Positions 4,504-6,791 of a DNA stretch of 6,791 nucleotides are shown piece by piece; positions within the stretch are counted from its first letter, which is position 1, and each line of letters starts with the position of its first letter. Below the pieces are notes generated by a model that worked only from the letters and a program-made list of their open reading frames with translations, was not told the origin of the DNA and did not search any database. The translations under genes were made by a program, and so were the position numbers. The DNA is from Hyphomicrobiales bacterium (GTDB taxonomy: Bacteria; Pseudomonadota; Alphaproteobacteria; Rhizobiales; Aestuariivirgaceae). The stretch covers positions 1-6,791 of the forward strand of contig JAMOMM010000466.1 of assembly GCA_027067085.1 (NCBI GenBank), given 5' to 3'.

Positions 4504-6791
4504 GTTAGGCGGATACGAAACTTTGCGCTGATTTTCATAACGGTTATGATATTCGTTGTGATTGCGATTGGTGGTGCATTTATGTATCGCCTGTCTCAAG
4601 GACCAGTCTCGTTCGCATTTCTAAAAAACACGGTTCAAGAACGCATCAATGCGAGTTTGCCCGGTGTTACCGTTAAAATCAGTGATGTTGTCATTGAACG
4701 AGACGCAAAAACAGGTCAGCCCCGCTTTCGCCTTAAAGATGTTGAGTTTTCAAACGCTCAAAATCGCCTCATTGCGCGGGCACCAAGCGCTGCCATCGAT
4801 GTGAAAGCCCGAGACTTATTGATCGGTAATATCGAACCCCACGCGCTTGAGCTTATTGGCGCAAAGCTTCTTATTCAACGCAATGTCCAAGGTGAGATAG
4901 GTTTTGGTTTCGGTACTTTCCCGCAAAGTAAAAGTACCGAAGTCTCAAAACCTAGCACGGTAAATAGCCCTACAGGGTTTGACACAACTGGGGTTGAATT
5001 CATTACGACGAAAGCAACGAGCTTGCTTGATCTTCTTTCTGGAAAAAGCGCCAATGAAAATCCATCCCTACAAGGCATAAGCAAGCTAAACTCCTTACGC
5101 ATAACCCAAACGGCGATCACTTTGTATGACCAAACCAATGGTGCAATTTGGTATTCACCAAAAGCAAACCTGGTTTTTCGCCGTACTCCTTATGGTTTCG
5201 CGCTTTTTGTTGATGCTGACATTGCCGCGCGCAAAAATCCATGGCGTATTGAACTAACCGCCCATTACCGTAATAAAACAGAGAAGTTTAAAGTTTCATC
5301 GCGGGTGTTTGGTGTTGTTCCTTCTGAAATAGCCAAAGATGTGTTTGCCCTGTCACAACTGGCCCAAGTGCAATTACCATTGTCTGGGCATGTTGAAGCT
5401 GAGTTTACTAAAACGGGCAAAATGACGAAAGCGAGCGCTGAGCTATCTGCGTCCGCAGGCCGCGTTGGCTTTCCTGAATACATTTCAGAACCCATCATCA
5501 TTGATGAGGGTTTGGTGCGGTTGGACTATGAACCCAAAACGGGTGACATAATCATCGGCAATTCGGCCATCTTTATCGGCGGCTCGCAAGCTGAATTGAC
5601 AGGGCGAGTATCGCCAGTGCGCAACAAGCTGGGCAAGATGACCGCGGTGGCAATCAAGCTCAACTCTAAAAATGTTGCGATTGATGCAAGTGGTGGCGTG
5701 AAAAACCCAGTAATTTTCGATACTGTGAGGTTTGATGGCGTTGCGTCCTTAGAAACGCCACGGCTAACCGTCAATGATTTGATTTTGATGTCGGGCAACG
5801 CAGGCATTCGTGTCCGCGGCTACTTCATTGGCGATGGCTCTGCAGCGGGGGTTTTTCTTGGTGGAACAATTCGCGATTTACCTGCGGCAACAATTAAAAA
5901 ATTATGGCCTCCTGTTGTTGCAAAAGGTGCACGGGAATGGATTCAAAAGAACGTTATATCTGGGCGCATGACATCGGGTGCATTTAAGGTTGCTATTCCT
6001 GCGAAAACCATCCGCGAAGCAATCGCAGATATTCCGATCCCCGATGAGATGGTTGATTTCAAATTTAAAATTGCCGACGTTAAGTCTCGATATTACGAAG
6101 ATTTGCCGATGTTATCTGGGGCATCGGGAACAGGTTTTTTGACGGGTAATCATTTCACCCTAAAGGTCAAAGGCGGTTCAGCGATCGTTGGCAACAAGCA
6201 AACTGTACGGTTGGTTTCCGCGATAATGAAATCTGTTGACCTTGCAAGGCCGATAACCCCAACAACAATGACCGTTGAGTTGGCAGGCTCGGCTAAATCG
6301 ATTTTAAAACTGGCAAATCACAAATCACTAAAACTCGCGCAGGGCAGTGGTCTTGCAAATGCTGAAGTTGGTGGCCAAGCCAATGTTGTTATCAATCTAA
6401 AAATGCCTTTGTCGCGTAAAATGGTTGAGAATCAAGTCAAAGTGACGGCGACAGCAAAGTGGCAAAATGCGAGCATTAAGGGCGTGCTTAACGGTGCAGA
6501 TGTTACCAAAGGCGCGATTGATGTTGTTGTGTCTTCAAAAAGTATTGTGGCAAAGGGAAAAGCCAATTTAAATGGTTTGCCAGCAAAAATCACATGGAGC
6601 AAACCTCTTGGTGTAAGCAAAAATCCCAAAGCAAAATTGGTGGTCACGACAACGGTAACAGAAAACAAAAGAAAAGAATTAGGGGTCGATCTATCTCGCT
6701 TTGTTCGCGGTCGTGTCGGTTTGAAAATGACCTCCATATTGCGAGGCAATGACATTGAGAATACGTTAGTTGAGGCTGATTTATCTAAAGC
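4501..6791 (+). CDS. AsmA-like / YhdP-type DUF3971 envelope protein (3' end outside window)
   Basis: This belongs to the AsmA/TamB-like superfamily of large bridge-like proteins anchored in the inner membrane and extending into the periplasm. E. coli relatives YhdP, TamB and YdbH move phospholipid to the outer membrane. The first 763 residues are visible with no stop. MVRRIRN is followed by one transmembrane helix at about 8-28, then a beta-rich periplasmic region beginning GPVSFAFLKNTVQERINASL. A DUF3971 hallmark occurs around residues 469-490, with WPPVVAKGAREW (Trp469, Trp480) followed by KNVISG. Late strands resemble the family's C-terminal half (LGVDLSRFVRG, then VEADLSKA at the edge). 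Family members usually exceed 1000 residues, so several hundred are probably missing. The start is TTG at 4501, preceded by AAGGG. The gene is divergent from bcp. Family assignment is firm; transport of lipid by this protein is inferred. Confidence 0.9.
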   Translation, partial: MVRRIRNFALIFITVMIFVVIAIGGAFMYRLSQGPVSFAFLKNTVQERINASLPGVTVKISDVVIERDAKTGQPRFRLKDVEFSNAQNRLIARAPSAAIDVKARDLLIGNIEPHALELIGAKLLIQRNVQGEIGFGFGTFPQSKSTEVSKPSTVNSPTGFDTTGVEFITTKATSLLDLLSGKSANENPSLQGISKLNSLRITQTAITLYDQTNGAIWYSPKANLVFRRTPYGFALFVDADIAARKNPWRIELTAHYRNKTEKFKVSSRVFGVVPSEIAKDVFALSQLAQVQLPLSGHVEAEFTKTGKMTKASAELSASAGRVGFPEYISEPIIIDEGLVRLDYEPKTGDIIIGNSAIFIGGSQAELTGRVSPVRNKLGKMTAVAIKLNSKNVAIDASGGVKNPVIFDTVRFDGVASLETPRLTVNDLILMSGNAGIRVRGYFIGDGSAAGVFLGGTIRDLPAATIKKLWPPVVAKGAREWIQKNVISGRMTSGAFKVAIPAKTIREAIADIPIPDEMVDFKFKIADVKSRYYEDLPMLSGASGTGFLTGNHFTLKVKGGSAIVGNKQTVRLVSAIMKSVDLARPITPTTMTVELAGSAKSILKLANHKSLKLAQGSGLANAEVGGQANVVINLKMPLSRKMVENQVKVTATAKWQNASIKGVLNGADVTKGAIDVVVSSKSIVAKGKANLNGLPAKITWSKPLGVSKNPKAKLVVTTTVTENKRKELGVDLSRFVRGRVGLKMTSILRGNDIENTLVEADLSK

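Noticed and set aside
4875..6755. Minus-strand open frames at 4875-5138, 5265-5501, 5526-5807 and 6432-6755
   Set aside because: They are antisense to the continuous DUF3971/AsmA-like frame on the plus strand and show no family features.

Overview
The window looks like an ordinary core-chromosome segment from an alphaproteobacterium, most likely of the order Hyphomicrobiales (Rhizobiales). The evidence is an RNase E with a very long charged tail ending in a GWW motif, a bactofilin encoded directly downstream of a membrane-anchored M23 peptidase, a rhizobial-type Bcp peroxiredoxin without a resolving cysteine, and an alphaproteobacterial DUF3971/AsmA-like protein. Base composition is moderate (mid-40s % GC by eye), so a low-GC or marine member of the order is plausible. 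Genus cannot be assigned by reading alone.

Layout. (1) Positions 2-1555, plus strand: the 3' part of rne, starting exactly at the first catalytic Asp and running through the Zn-link into a disordered tail of alternating acidic and basic blocks. (2) 1556-1761: a convergent intergenic region with a bidirectional terminator, split by a roughly 100-bp palindromic element with imperfect inverted repeats and a CTAG duplication. (3) 3640-1762, minus strand: an M23 peptidase overlapping a bactofilin gene, a two-gene cell-shape module. (4) 3641-3824: leader and promoter region of that module. (5) 4295-3825, minus strand: bcp. (6) 4296-4500: divergent promoter region. (7) 4501 to the right edge, plus strand: an AsmA/YhdP-like envelope protein, starting at TTG and cut by the window end.

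How the genes relate. Three of the five genes concern the envelope. The bactofilin is expected to polymerise on the inner face of the membrane and position the peptidase, whose catalytic domain faces the periplasm. The AsmA-like protein belongs to a family implicated in lipid transport to, or homeostasis of, the outer membrane. Bcp (peroxide detoxification) and RNase E (RNA degradosome scaffold) are housekeeping neighbours with no evident functional tie to them.

I do not see a defence system, CRISPR array, tRNA, rRNA or toxin-antitoxin locus. The most interesting signal is the intergenic palindromic element: removing 103 bp restores a textbook 13-bp terminator hairpin with a 7-nt loop, the signature of a small MITE-like or mosaic repeat that inserted into the terminator.
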